Below are positions 9,593-18,747 of a stretch of 37,511 nt of DNA, one piece after another. Position numbers and translations under genes: made by a program. This DNA comes from Chitinophaga pinensis (lineage in GTDB: Bacteria; Bacteroidota; Bacteroidia; Chitinophagales; Chitinophagaceae): assembly GCA_945865295.1 (NCBI GenBank), contig CAMBDE010000015.1:1-37511 (forward strand). Reading direction: 5' to 3'. The notes below the pieces were generated by a model that saw only the letters and a list, made by a program, of their open reading frames with translations, had not been told where the DNA came from and made no database searches. The stretch's first letter is position 1; each line of letters begins with the position of its first letter.

Positions 9593-10405
9593 ATGAAAAA
9601 AATTGGCATTTACGGCGTACAAGAAAGTACAGCAAATAATAAGGTGGAAGATCTTTATTTGATCGTGGACGAACAGTCTATCTGTTTTGTTGTTAAAAAC
9701 CATATCGATGGTGCATATATTGCGTTTGAATATTTTGAAAACACCACAGATCAAAATGGCTGGAATCAATTATTAGGTTATTTGCAAAATAATTCAAAGC
9801 TGATTCAATCCTTTTATAGACAGGTGCAATTTGTGATGAATACAAAAAGAACGGTATTAACTAAATCTGTGAACACGGGTGCAGATGCTTTCTACCATAA
9901 TGAATTTAGTTTGGTAGTTGGCACAAAAATGGAAGAAGAAATTCAGTTACAAAAAATTGGACAAGATCAAGTATTGGTTTATAGTGTACCTGATACATTA
10001 AGTACTTTATTAACTAGGTCTTTTCCAACAGGTAAATGGATCAATTATTTAAGTAGTTTAATTAGCTCCAACCATAATGATGGCGTTTGCGTTGCTGTTT
10101 TTAATGATTATTTTATTGTTTTAATCCTACAAAATGGCAAACCACAATTTGTGAATTATTTCAATAGGAGTAGCGACGAACAGAATCAATACCTTGTATT
10201 GAACGCTTGTGTTCAAGTAAATATTCAACCTAAGGATTCAAATTTAAATGTAATAGGATATAGTGCCGAAAGAGATCTATGGATGCAGGAATTGGCTACT
10301 TATTTTGCAGGCGCACAGATGCAACATGCTCCAGAATCAGGTATTGGAGCTTCCTTAAATGCAGATTATCCAAATCATCATTACGCGCCTTTCTTTATCT
10401 TTTAA
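9593..10405 (+). CDS. DUF3822 family protein
   Basis: 270-aa protein of the Bacteroidota-specific DUF3822 family, with no signal peptide or membrane segment. I chose the ATG at 9593 over a TTG two codons upstream. The sequence alternates strand-forming segments (VEDLYLIVDEQSICFVV, DGVCVAVFNDYFIVLILQNG) in a way that recalls actin-like ATPase-fold proteins; that is inference only. It is first in the run with rsmD, whose start follows after 9 bp. A link to ribosome maturation is suggested by position alone. Confidence 0.85.
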   Translation: MKKIGIYGVQESTANNKVEDLYLIVDEQSICFVVKNHIDGAYIAFEYFENTTDQNGWNQLLGYLQNNSKLIQSFYRQVQFVMNTKRTVLTKSVNTGADAFYHNEFSLVVGTKMEEEIQLQKIGQDQVLVYSVPDTLSTLLTRSFPTGKWINYLSSLISSNHNDGVCVAVFNDYFIVLILQNGKPQFVNYFNRSSDEQNQYLVLNACVQVNIQPKDSNLNVIGYSAERDLWMQELATYFAGAQMQHAPESGIGASLNADYPNHHYAPFFIF

Positions 10406-10414
10406 GTTGTACTC

Positions 10415-10954
10415 ATGAGAATCATTTCAGGAAAATATGGAGGCAGAAGGATTCATCCACCTACCAATATGCCATATACAAGACCCACCACTGATATTGC
10501 GAAAGAGGGCTTATTCAATATTTTACATAATAGAGTAGCGATGGATGGAGCCACCACATTGGACTTATTTGGAGGCACTGGCTGTATTAGTTACGAATTA
10601 GCTTCTAGAGGGGCTGAACAATTGACCATTGTTGAAAAAGATAAGACAATGCTTGATTTCATTAAAATGAATATTGAGTTTTTGAAAATTGAAAATGCGA
10701 TGACTATTCAAATGGATGTCTTTCAATTTTTAGCCACTTGCAATCAACAATATGATATCATTTTTGCAGGCCCACCTTATGCATTAAATACGATTGACGA
10801 TTTACCAAAAATTATTGTTGAAAAAAAATTGATCAGTCCTAAGGGTTATTTTATATTGGAGCATACCCCTCGTAACGACTATAAAATATTTGAAGGCTAT
10901 AGTTTTCAAAGAAATTATGGCGCCACCATTTTTAGTTTTTTTGAATGCATATAA
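10415..10954 (+). CDS. rsmD: RsmD family 16S rRNA (guanine-N2)-methyltransferase
   Basis: SAM-dependent methyltransferase expected to modify G966 of 16S rRNA during 30S assembly. The N-terminus MRIISGKYGGRRI is typical, as is RPTTDIAKEGLFNIL. The SAM-binding loop is LDLFGGTGCISYELASRG (about 49-66), with the acidic ribose-contacting Glu in VEKDK. At 179 aa it is normal length. The catalytic [D/N]PPY motif instead reads GPPY (Gly119-Tyr122, codon GGC at 10769-10771), so the base-contacting Asp/Asn is replaced. The fold assignment is firm; full activity is less certain. Its end overlaps the next gene by 10 bp. Confidence 0.92.
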   Translation: MRIISGKYGGRRIHPPTNMPYTRPTTDIAKEGLFNILHNRVAMDGATTLDLFGGTGCISYELASRGAEQLTIVEKDKTMLDFIKMNIEFLKIENAMTIQMDVFQFLATCNQQYDIIFAGPPYALNTIDDLPKIIVEKKLISPKGYFILEHTPRNDYKIFEGYSFQRNYGATIFSFFECI

Positions 10955-11517
10955 CTAAAGCCGAAGCGCGTACCATATTATCCCAAAAAAGAGCTGCATT
11001 GACGGAATCTGAATGCATGAAATTGGATGACTTATTACTGATTCAATTGCAGCGTATTGATTGGTCTAGCACCGAAATCATTGCGAGCTTTTATCCTTTA
11101 GCAGACAAGAACGAACCCAACACCTTATTGTTTGAAAAATACATCAAGACCTTGTACCCATTTATTAAGTTCTGTTATCCAATTGTTAACAGCAAAGAAA
11201 ATCAAATGGATTTTTATTTTGAAACCGAGACCCTACAATTGAATGCATATGGTATTCAAGAACCTTTACCTTTTAATCAAGTAGTTCCAGAAAGTATTGA
11301 TACAATATTAGTCCCTTTATTGGGGGTTGATCAAAAAGGACATCGTGTTGGCTATGGTAAGGGATACTACGATCGCTACTTAGCAAAAGCAAGTAAAGGG
11401 ATGCAAAAAATAGGCGTTTCTTACTTTGAGCCGATGGACAATTTCACTGATACCAACGAATTTGACGTACCTTTGTCTAGTTGTATCACGCCGTGGAATA
11501 CCTATGAATTTGAATAA
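10945..11517 (+). CDS. 5-formyltetrahydrofolate cyclo-ligase
   Basis: Converts 5-formyl-THF to 5,10-methenyl-THF with ATP, returning a storage folate to one-carbon metabolism. The 190-aa length is normal. The C-terminal family block is clear: ILVPLLGVDQKGHRVGYGKG followed by YYDRYLA, which contributes the ATP and folate site. The N-terminal KAEARTILSQKRAAL is the usual first helix. It overlaps rsmD by 10 bp and lpxK by 14 bp, implying translational coupling. Confidence 0.94.
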   Translation: MHITKAEARTILSQKRAALTESECMKLDDLLLIQLQRIDWSSTEIIASFYPLADKNEPNTLLFEKYIKTLYPFIKFCYPIVNSKENQMDFYFETETLQLNAYGIQEPLPFNQVVPESIDTILVPLLGVDQKGHRVGYGKGYYDRYLAKASKGMQKIGVSYFEPMDNFTDTNEFDVPLSSCITPWNTYEFE

Positions 11518-12592
11518 TCTTTTTTTAAAATCTTTTAGAGTACTGCTCTTACCTTTTGCTGTTGTATATGGTTGGATTGTGGCATTGCGCAATTGGATGT
11601 ACGCTAAAAAATATTTAAAATCAGTTCATTTTAACCTGCCTATTATTTGTGTTGGCAATCTTTCTTTAGGTGGCACCGGAAAGTCACCCATGGTAGAACA
11701 TTTATTATCCATTCTTTCTAACGATTATAAAACAGCTACATTAAGTAGAGGCTATAAACGAAAAACAAAAGGCTATGCATTAGCGGGAGAGCAGTCCACT
11801 GCTTTAGAAATTGGGGATGAGCCGATGCAGTTTCATTTGAAATTCCCAAATGTAGCCGTTGCAGTAGGAGAGCGTCGCATAGAAGCCATCCCTCAATTGG
11901 TTCAAGATATCCCCGATTTGCAAACCATTATATTGGATGATGCTTTTCAGCATCGTGAGATTGATGCGCATTTTAGTATTCTTTTAACCGAATACGATAA
12001 CCTGTACTGTGATGATTTTTTTATCCCAACAGGAGATTTAAGGGATGAGCGAAAATCAGCCAAACGAGCCAATATCATTGTTGTGACCAAATGTCCTTTG
12101 GATATGACTGAGGATGATAAAGCAGACGTATTGGAAAAGTTGTATCCAGCGCAACATCAATCTGTATTTTTCACAGCAATCGCTTATGAGACACCTTATC
12201 ATATTTACAACCCATCTGACCAATGGGTATTGACCATGCGCGATGAGGTCTTATTGGTTTGTGGCATTGCCAACCCCATTCCTTTAAAAAATTATATACA
12301 CGAACACACACACACTTATTATCAATTAAGTTACAGCGATCATCATATTTTCTCTATTGAAGATTTAAATGAGATGCGCAATAAATTTGAACAGATTAAC
12401 GCAAAGAGTAAGCTTATCCTTACCACAGAAAAAGATGCCGTTAGATTGGTGAAGTATTCCAATGAATTAAATGATATTCCATTGTATGTACTTCCAATCA
12501 AACCCTTTTTTCTATTTAATCAAGCAACTGAATTTAATCAATTGGTCATTGATTTTGTAGCACAATATCATCAACAAACAAATGAACAGTAA
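11504..12592 (+). CDS. lpxK: tetraacyldisaccharide 4'-kinase (lipid A pathway)
   Basis: Phosphorylates the 4' position of the lipid A disaccharide precursor at the cytoplasmic face of the inner membrane. I start it at the ATG at 11504 (362 aa), because the N-terminus MNLNNLFLKSFRVLLLPFAV then gives the usual membrane-associated helix. The open frame continues to 11426 inside the preceding gene. The P-loop variant GNLSLGGTGKSP lies at 51-62 and the conserved ILDDAFQHR motif is present. Its presence shows an LPS-bearing outer membrane. It overlaps both neighbours. Confidence 0.95.
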   Translation: MNLNNLFLKSFRVLLLPFAVVYGWIVALRNWMYAKKYLKSVHFNLPIICVGNLSLGGTGKSPMVEHLLSILSNDYKTATLSRGYKRKTKGYALAGEQSTALEIGDEPMQFHLKFPNVAVAVGERRIEAIPQLVQDIPDLQTIILDDAFQHREIDAHFSILLTEYDNLYCDDFFIPTGDLRDERKSAKRANIIVVTKCPLDMTEDDKADVLEKLYPAQHQSVFFTAIAYETPYHIYNPSDQWVLTMRDEVLLVCGIANPIPLKNYIHEHTHTYYQLSYSDHHIFSIEDLNEMRNKFEQINAKSKLILTTEKDAVRLVKYSNELNDIPLYVLPIKPFFLFNQATEFNQLVIDFVAQYHQQTNEQ

Positions 12593-14567
12593 AAAAGACA
12601 AGAAGAAGTCAAAAACAACTACAAAACAAACCCATTTAACAACAACGTATAAAGGGGTATTAGACATCGCTAAATCTGGTATGGGTTTTATTATCGTACA
12701 AGGTTTAGAACAAGACATTTTAGTTTTTCCAACTGATTTTAATACCGCACTTAAAGGAGACGAAGTCCGTGTTAAAATCACCAAAATAAGACAAGGCTCA
12801 GGTAAAAAAGAAGGTAAGGTGATGGAGATTGTAAAAAGGAAACAAGTTTCTTTTTCAGGTACGATGCAGATCATGCAACACCATGCTTTCTTTTTACCCA
12901 ATACCATCCATCCAATGCCAGATATTTATATACCAATGGATAAATTAAAAGGGGCAAAGACGGGGGATAAAGTGATTGTACAATTGACTAAATGGGAAAA
13001 TTCAAATAAAAAACCAGAAGGGGAAGTACTAGAAATATTTACACCAGAGAAGGAGAATGATATGGCCATGAAATCGATCGTGGCAGAATCTGGTTTCCCG
13101 TTGGTATTTGATGGTGAAGTATTGGCATTTGCTAAAACTTTATCTGATAAAATTTCACCAGATGAAATTGCAAAAAGAAAAGACTACCGAAAAGTATTGA
13201 CCTTTACGATTGATCCAGTGGATGCAAAGGATTTTGATGATGCCATTTCTTTCCAACATTTAGAAAATGGGCATATTGAAATTGGCGTGCACATTGCCGA
13301 TGTGAGTCATTTTGTGCAACCAGGTACGGCAGTGGATAAAGCGGCTTATGAAAGGGCAACATCGGTCTATTTACCTGATCGTGTATATCCAATGCTTCCA
13401 GAAAGAATCTCGAATGAATTGTGTTCATTAAGACCTAAGGAAGAAAAATTAACTTTCTCTGCCACGTTTGAGGTGGATGCTGCAGGAAAGATTGTACATA
13501 CTTGGTATGGTAAAACAGTGATTTATTCTGATCGTCGATTTACTTATGAGGATGTGCAAACAATCATAGAAACAAAAGAAGGAGACCATAAGGAAGAAAT
13601 TTTATGGTTGCATGACTATACTCAAAATTTGAGAAAAAAACGTTTTGAAAATGGAGCCATTAATTTCTCTTCACAAGAGGTTCGTTTTACTTTAGATGCC
13701 ACCGGAAAACCAATAGGCATAACTGTAAAAGAAAGTAAAGCATCTCATCAATTGATCGAAGAATTGATGTTAAAAGCCAATCAATTGATTGCAGAAAAAA
13801 TGGGCAATGTGAAAGTAAAAAAAGAAGTTTTGCCATTCCCTTATCGTGTGCATGATCAACCGAATGAAGATAAATTAAACCCTTTTGTGGTATTCGCTAA
13901 AAAGCATGGATATCCTTTTAATATTGATTCTCCTGAACATATTGCGCATAGCTTTAATAATTTAATGTTAGCGTCAAAAGGCAAACCAGAGCAACATGTT
14001 TTAGAGCAATTGGGTATTCGCACGATGGCCAAAGCGGTGTATACCACCAATAATATTGGCCACTATGGATTAGGCTTTGAACACTATTGTCATTTCACTT
14101 CTCCAATACGTAGATATCCTGATGTACTTGTGCATAGAATCGTACAGAGTGTGTTAATGGGCAATGCCATGAATGACGAAGGATTAGAGGAAAAATGTGC
14201 ACATTGTAGCATGCGTGAAAGAGCAGCAATGGAAGCAGAGCGTGCTGCCAATAAATACAAACAAGTTGAATTCATGCGCGATTATTTGGGACATAGTTTC
14301 GAAGGTATCATTAGTGGGGTTGCAAGTTTCGGCTTCTTTGTGGAAACAGTGGAGCACAAATGCGAAGGCTTAGTCTCCATTGCAAGCTTGTCTAAATTTG
14401 ATGACTTTAGATTGATTGAAGCAGATTATGCTTTTGTAGGTTCTAGGTCGGGTCGTAAATTCAATATGGGGGATAAAGTGGTGGTCAAAGTAGCCGCAGC
14501 CAATTTGGACAAACGCCAATTAGATTTTGAATGGGAAGTGAATGGGATGCTGAATAAAAAAGATTGA
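12582..14567 (+). CDS. rnr: ribonuclease R
   Basis: Processive 3'-5' exoribonuclease of the RNase II/RNB superfamily, active on structured RNA. A Lys-rich N-terminus (MNSKKDKKKSKTTTK) leads into cold-shock-like domains (residues about 20-170). The catalytic RNB domain follows, with the acidic cluster DPVDAKDFDDAI binding two metal ions and HCHFTSPIRRYPDVLVHR near its end. A C-terminal S1 domain contains FEGIISGVASFGFFVE. At 661 aa it is shorter than the roughly 800-aa E. coli enzyme, lacking the extra N-terminal domain and the long basic tail. Its start overlaps lpxK by 11 bp; it is last in the five-gene run. Confidence 0.96.
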   Translation: MNSKKDKKKSKTTTKQTHLTTTYKGVLDIAKSGMGFIIVQGLEQDILVFPTDFNTALKGDEVRVKITKIRQGSGKKEGKVMEIVKRKQVSFSGTMQIMQHHAFFLPNTIHPMPDIYIPMDKLKGAKTGDKVIVQLTKWENSNKKPEGEVLEIFTPEKENDMAMKSIVAESGFPLVFDGEVLAFAKTLSDKISPDEIAKRKDYRKVLTFTIDPVDAKDFDDAISFQHLENGHIEIGVHIADVSHFVQPGTAVDKAAYERATSVYLPDRVYPMLPERISNELCSLRPKEEKLTFSATFEVDAAGKIVHTWYGKTVIYSDRRFTYEDVQTIIETKEGDHKEEILWLHDYTQNLRKKRFENGAINFSSQEVRFTLDATGKPIGITVKESKASHQLIEELMLKANQLIAEKMGNVKVKKEVLPFPYRVHDQPNEDKLNPFVVFAKKHGYPFNIDSPEHIAHSFNNLMLASKGKPEQHVLEQLGIRTMAKAVYTTNNIGHYGLGFEHYCHFTSPIRRYPDVLVHRIVQSVLMGNAMNDEGLEEKCAHCSMRERAAMEAERAANKYKQVEFMRDYLGHSFEGIISGVASFGFFVETVEHKCEGLVSIASLSKFDDFRLIEADYAFVGSRSGRKFNMGDKVVVKVAAANLDKRQLDFEWEVNGMLNKKD

Positions 14568-14574
14568 GTTACAA

Positions 14575-15891
14575 TTAATAAGCTGTCAAGGTTTCTTCAA
14601 AAATAATCCCTTCCTCTGCTAAGCATTTTAAGATGGGTTGGTAGATTCTTGCATCAATTGGAATATGCAATCCTGTCATTTGAATTTCACCTTTTAAATA
14701 AGCACATACACCCATCGCCAATGGTAAACCAACTGTAGTAGCCATGGCAGTATTGATGGCGTTATCCCCAGTGAATGTCATGCTGCTATCCAATTTAAAT
14801 TGTCGATCACCAATGCTGTATTCAATTTCGTGTAACATCACCACCAAATCTTTGTCGGTATCTGCAAGTTTCCATTTATCTTCTAACAACCATTGTAAGA
14901 TGCTTGCATTGGAATTAAAATGAGCTGGAATTGCAGTAGACTCGTACAATCCAATGAATTCAAGTTGTTCCTTGATCTGTGGATCTTGATTAAATTTCGT
15001 TAAGACCTGCTCTAATTTATTTTTTTGAAGATGACTATTAAACCAATGTTTAACAGTGGTATTTGGTGCTAATTCAATGGTTGTCTCATCTGTTAAATTC
15101 AATTGTACTATGGCATTCCAGCCAGTACAAAATGCTGGATAGCGAAGGGTAGTGCGCACAAAATTGTGCACACCATGTAAATGATAGGTATCGATATAAG
15201 ACAAGGAATTTCTATTTGGATAATAAGCCAAATTGCCAATACCAGGTAATTGCACTAGTGGTGCTTGATCAAATATTTCTGGATAATTTTTAGTCACTGT
15301 AGCACCATTTTCTAAATAAATGGCGCCTGCTTTTCCTGCTAAAATGATGTTTCTGGGATTCCAACTGATTTTATAATGCCAAGGATTGTCATCACTTTCA
15401 GGTGCAATCAATCCGCCACAATGCGATTTAAAGCTGGTAATTTTGCCTCCTTTTTCATGAATCTCATCTATGATCGCCATGGCACTCATATGGTCAATTC
15501 CGGGATCTAAACCCATTTCACAAAGGAATAAAAGTTGTTTAGCTTCAATTGCTGCTGCTATGGAACGCATATTATCGTCCACATAAGAGGCTGTGAACAA
15601 TGGTTTTTCAAAATGTAAGCAATCTTTAGCCACTAAAAAATGTAGTTGAGCAGGCAGCATGGAGACCACGATATCCGCTTTTTGAACCAAATTTTGACGA
15701 TCTATTTCATTTTTGATGTCGATGCCAAGGGCAGTTCCATTGGGGGCATTATTCCACTTATTTTTAGCTGTTGCTTCATCTCCGTCTGCTAGTAGAATAT
15801 ACCAGTCATTTTCAACCGCTTTTTGTTGTAAATATTGGATTAAAACTGTGGCAGATTTGCCAGCTCCAATAATGAGAATTTTTTGGCCCAT
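14575..15891 (-). CDS. saccharopine dehydrogenase family oxidoreductase
   Basis: 438-aa NAD(P)-dependent enzyme of the saccharopine dehydrogenase (LYS9-like) family, acting in lysine metabolism or a related reductive condensation. The N-terminal Rossmann motif is ILIIGAGKSATVLIQYL, followed by the acidic ADGDEATAK end of strand 2. The family segment EMGLDPGIDHMSAMAIID lies before the catalytic/C-terminal domain, which contains DNPWHYKISWNPRNIILAG. No other lysine genes are nearby, so substrate and direction are uncertain; the family is not. It converges on rnr with a 7-bp gap and is divergent from gyrA. Confidence 0.9.
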   Translation of the reverse strand: MGQKILIIGAGKSATVLIQYLQQKAVENDWYILLADGDEATAKNKWNNAPNGTALGIDIKNEIDRQNLVQKADIVVSMLPAQLHFLVAKDCLHFEKPLFTASYVDDNMRSIAAAIEAKQLLFLCEMGLDPGIDHMSAMAIIDEIHEKGGKITSFKSHCGGLIAPESDDNPWHYKISWNPRNIILAGKAGAIYLENGATVTKNYPEIFDQAPLVQLPGIGNLAYYPNRNSLSYIDTYHLHGVHNFVRTTLRYPAFCTGWNAIVQLNLTDETTIELAPNTTVKHWFNSHLQKNKLEQVLTKFNQDPQIKEQLEFIGLYESTAIPAHFNSNASILQWLLEDKWKLADTDKDLVVMLHEIEYSIGDRQFKLDSSMTFTGDNAINTAMATTVGLPLAMGVCAYLKGEIQMTGLHIPIDARIYQPILKCLAEEGIIFEETLTAY

Positions 15892-15951
15892 TGTTGAATG
15901 TATAAGTGGTTAAAAATGTATGGGTTAAAGTTAGTATTTATTACCAAAAAC

Positions 15952-15960
15952 TGTGGATAA
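15952..15960 (-). promoter_or_regulatory. consensus DnaA box
   Basis: TTATCCACA on the minus strand (plus strand TGTGGATAA) is an exact match to the strongest bacterial DnaA recognition 9-mer. It lies in the 187-bp gap between the saccharopine dehydrogenase gene and gyrA, about 120 bp before the gyrA start. One degenerate copy (two mismatches) occurs at 15905-15913. A single 9-mer can arise by chance, but the position before a replication gene is notable. Confidence 0.45.
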
Positions 15961-16010
15961 AATTGTGTAAATTAATACTGATTTTAAGCATAAAAAAGGG
16001 GTCAAAAAGG

Positions 16011-16018
16011 TATCTTCG
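16011..16018 (+). promoter_or_regulatory. candidate -7 element of gyrA
   Basis: TATCTTCG differs from TAnnTTTG at one position and lies 61 bp before the gyrA ATG. No good TTG is found 17-23 bp upstream. The 8-bp palindrome ACGTACGT at 16022-16029 would sit at the predicted start of transcription. Confidence 0.35.
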
Positions 16019-16078
16019 TAAACGTACGTATCCTAGGTCTTTTTGGGCACAGGAAATAGACTATAAGAAACAAAAAAT

Positions 16079-18715
16079 ATGGAAGAAAATTTAGGTGGAA
16101 ATTTAGGTCTAGAACAGACCCAAGACAATGATCGAGTGATTAGAGTCAACATTGAAGAGCAAATGAAAACCTCTTACATTGACTATTCTATGTCTGTGAT
16201 TGTAGGTCGAGCTTTACCAGATGTTCGTGACGGTTTCAAACCTGTTCACCGTCGTGTTTTGTTTGCAATGCACGAGTTAGGAAACAATAGCAATAAAGCG
16301 TATAAAAAATCTGCTCGTATTGTTGGAGAAGTGATGGGTAAATTTCATCCACACGGTGACACCGCTATTTATGACACTTTAGTGCGTATGGCACAGGAGT
16401 GGACCATGCGTTATAGATTGGTAGATGGACAGGGTAACTTTGGTAACCAAGATGGTGATCCACCGGCAGCAATGCGTTATACGGAAGCAAGATTGCAAAA
16501 GATTTCCGAAGCCATGTTGGATGATTTGGAGAAAGACACCGTAGATTATCAATTGAACTTTGATGATAGCTTATCCGAGCCAAGTGTACTACCAACAAGG
16601 ATTCCACAGCTTTTAGTAAATGGATCATCTGGGATTGCGGTGGGTATGGCGACAAATATGTTGCCTCATAATTTGAATGAAGTAGTGGATGGATGTATCG
16701 CATACATCAACAATAAAGATATCACGATTGAAGAATTAATTGCAATTGTAAAAGCGCCCGATTTTCCTACTGGTGGCGTTATTTATGGTATGGAAGGCGT
16801 GAAGCAAGGTTTGATGACAGGTCGTGGTCGTGTGGTGTTGCGTGGAAAATGCAATGTAGAAACAAAAGCCAACGGTCGTGAGATGATTGTGATCAATGAA
16901 ATTCCTTACCAAGTGAATCGTGATCACTTAACAGATCGTATTGGTCAGTTAGTAGTGGATAAAATAATAGAAGGAATTACACATGTCAACAATGAAAGTA
17001 ACAAACGTGAAGGAACGCGAATCGTTATTGAATTACGTAAAGATGCAGTTGCACAGGTGATCATCAACCAATTATTTAAATTCACAGAATTGCAAACCAG
17101 TTATGGTATCAACAATGTGGCTTTAGTAAAAGGTCGTCCAAGAATTTTGAACCTAAGAGATTTAATTTTAGAGTTCGTTGATTTTAGAATGGAAGTAGTG
17201 ATTCGTCGTGCTAAATTTGAATTAAGAAAAGCCGAAGAGCGTGCACATATTTTAGAAGGCTATTTAATTGCCTTAGATCACCTAGACGAAGTGATTCGTT
17301 TGATCAGGAATTCTCCAAATCCTGAGGCAGCTAAGGAAGCTTTAATCACAGCAGGATGGGGTATTTCAGATATCCAAGCAAAAGCAATTTTAGAATTAAG
17401 ATTGCAACGTTTAACTGGCATGGAGCGTGAAAAAATTAAAGAAGAATTTGACCAATTAATGAAATTGATTACTTCTTTAAAAGAATTATTAGGTAGTGAA
17501 CATTTACGTTTTGAATTGATCAAAACAGAATTATTAGAAGTGAAAGAAAAATTTGGTGACGAGCGTAAATCTGAGATCCAATACTTAGCGGATGAAATGC
17601 GTATCGAAGATTTAATCGAAGAGGAAGATGTGGTGATAACCATTTCTCATTTAGGATATATCAAGCGTACATCTGCCACTGAATATCGTCAACAAAAGCG
17701 TGGAGGTCGCGGTGCTATTGGTTCTAAGACTAGAGAAGAAGATTATGTAGAGCATTTATTTATTGCATCTACCCACGATACCATGTTATTCTTTACAGAA
17801 AAAGGAAGATGTTTCTGGATGCGTGTGTATGAAATTCCAGAAGGTGAAAAAACAAGTAAGGGTAGAGCGATCCAAAACTTAATTCAACTTCCACAAGACG
17901 ATAAGGTAAAAGCCATTATCGAAGTGCGTAATTTGGCTGATAAGGATTATGTGAATAATCATTATATCATTTTATGTACTAAGAAGGGTATCATCAAGAA
18001 AACATGTTTGGAAGAATTTAGTCGTCCAAGAGTAAATGGTGTGAACGCTATTACCATCAACGAAGGCGATGAATTATTAGCAGCACGTTTAACGGATGGT
18101 AACAACGAAGTGATGATGGCTGTGAAGTCTGGTCGTGCCATTCGTTTCCCAGAAGAAAAAGTAAGACCAACAGGAAGAGGTGCGATTGGTGTTGCTGGTA
18201 TCGAAGTAGATGACGAAACGGACGAAGTGGTTGGACTAGTTTGCGTAAGCAGAGAAGATAAAGACCGTACCATTTTAGTAGTGAGTCAACAAGGATATGG
18301 TAAGCGTACTCCAATTGATGACTACCGTATCACCAACCGTGGTGGTAAGGGCGTTAAAACAATCAATGTAACCGAAAAAACGGGATCCTTGGTTGGCTTA
18401 ATGGATGTATTAGAAAAAGAAGACTTAATCATCACTTGTAAATCTGGTGTAACCATTCGTACAAGTATTGCTGATATCAGAGAAGCGGGTAGAGCAACGC
18501 AGGGCGTTAAATTGATTCGTTTGGACGAAAACGATGAGATTGCTGCCACTTCTAAGATCGAAGAACAAGACGTTCCAGAAGAAGGCGAAATTGCTGAAAT
18601 AGAATCAGTTACAGGAGATACTTCAACTAAATCAGACTTAAACGTAGGGGATGATGCACCTGCTGAGTTTGATGATACTATTAATAATGAAGGTGACGAT
18701 ACGCCCGAAGCATAA
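16079..18715 (+). CDS. gyrA: DNA gyrase subunit A
   Basis: Breakage-reunion subunit of gyrase, which introduces negative supercoils together with GyrB (not in this window). The 878-aa length is normal. The winged-helix/tower region begins with [20 protein letters not shown], and the active-site tyrosine is Tyr134 in [10 protein letters not shown]. The quinolone-binding loop reads [10 protein letters not shown], with Thr95 and Asp99 at the positions of E. coli Ser83 and Asp87. The C-terminal DNA-wrapping pinwheel includes the GyrA box QKRGGRG, which distinguishes it from ParC. It ends in an acidic Asp/Glu-rich tail. Confidence 0.98.
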   Translation: MEENLGGNLGLEQTQDNDRVIRVNIEEQMKTSYIDYSMSVIVGRALPDVRDGFKPVHRRVLFAMHELGNNSNKAYKKSARIVGEVMGKFHPHGDTAIYDTLVRMAQEWTMRYRLVDGQGNFGNQDGDPPAAMRYTEARLQKISEAMLDDLEKDTVDYQLNFDDSLSEPSVLPTRIPQLLVNGSSGIAVGMATNMLPHNLNEVVDGCIAYINNKDITIEELIAIVKAPDFPTGGVIYGMEGVKQGLMTGRGRVVLRGKCNVETKANGREMIVINEIPYQVNRDHLTDRIGQLVVDKIIEGITHVNNESNKREGTRIVIELRKDAVAQVIINQLFKFTELQTSYGINNVALVKGRPRILNLRDLILEFVDFRMEVVIRRAKFELRKAEERAHILEGYLIALDHLDEVIRLIRNSPNPEAAKEALITAGWGISDIQAKAILELRLQRLTGMEREKIKEEFDQLMKLITSLKELLGSEHLRFELIKTELLEVKEKFGDERKSEIQYLADEMRIEDLIEEEDVVITISHLGYIKRTSATEYRQQKRGGRGAIGSKTREEDYVEHLFIASTHDTMLFFTEKGRCFWMRVYEIPEGEKTSKGRAIQNLIQLPQDDKVKAIIEVRNLADKDYVNNHYIILCTKKGIIKKTCLEEFSRPRVNGVNAITINEGDELLAARLTDGNNEVMMAVKSGRAIRFPEEKVRPTGRGAIGVAGIEVDDETDEVVGLVCVSREDKDRTILVVSQQGYGKRTPIDDYRITNRGGKGVKTINVTEKTGSLVGLMDVLEKEDLIITCKSGVTIRTSIADIREAGRATQGVKLIRLDENDEIAATSKIEEQDVPEEGEIAEIESVTGDTSTKSDLNVGDDAPAEFDDTINNEGDDTPEA

Positions 18716-18747
18716 ATTAATTAACTTAGAACTTTAAAATAATCATT

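Noticed and set aside
11426..11503. Upstream extension of lpxK
   Set aside because: The extension lies inside the 5-formyl-THF cyclo-ligase gene, and the ATG at 11504 gives the family-typical N-terminus.
12512..12907. 131-codon minus-strand ORF across the lpxK/rnr junction
   Set aside because: It is antisense to two well-supported overlapping genes; its hydrophobic composition reflects the complement of Lys-rich codons.
17278..18549. Minus-strand ORFs of 75-121 codons opposite gyrA
   Set aside because: Shadows of the gyrA reading frame with low-complexity Ser/Leu composition and no family match.
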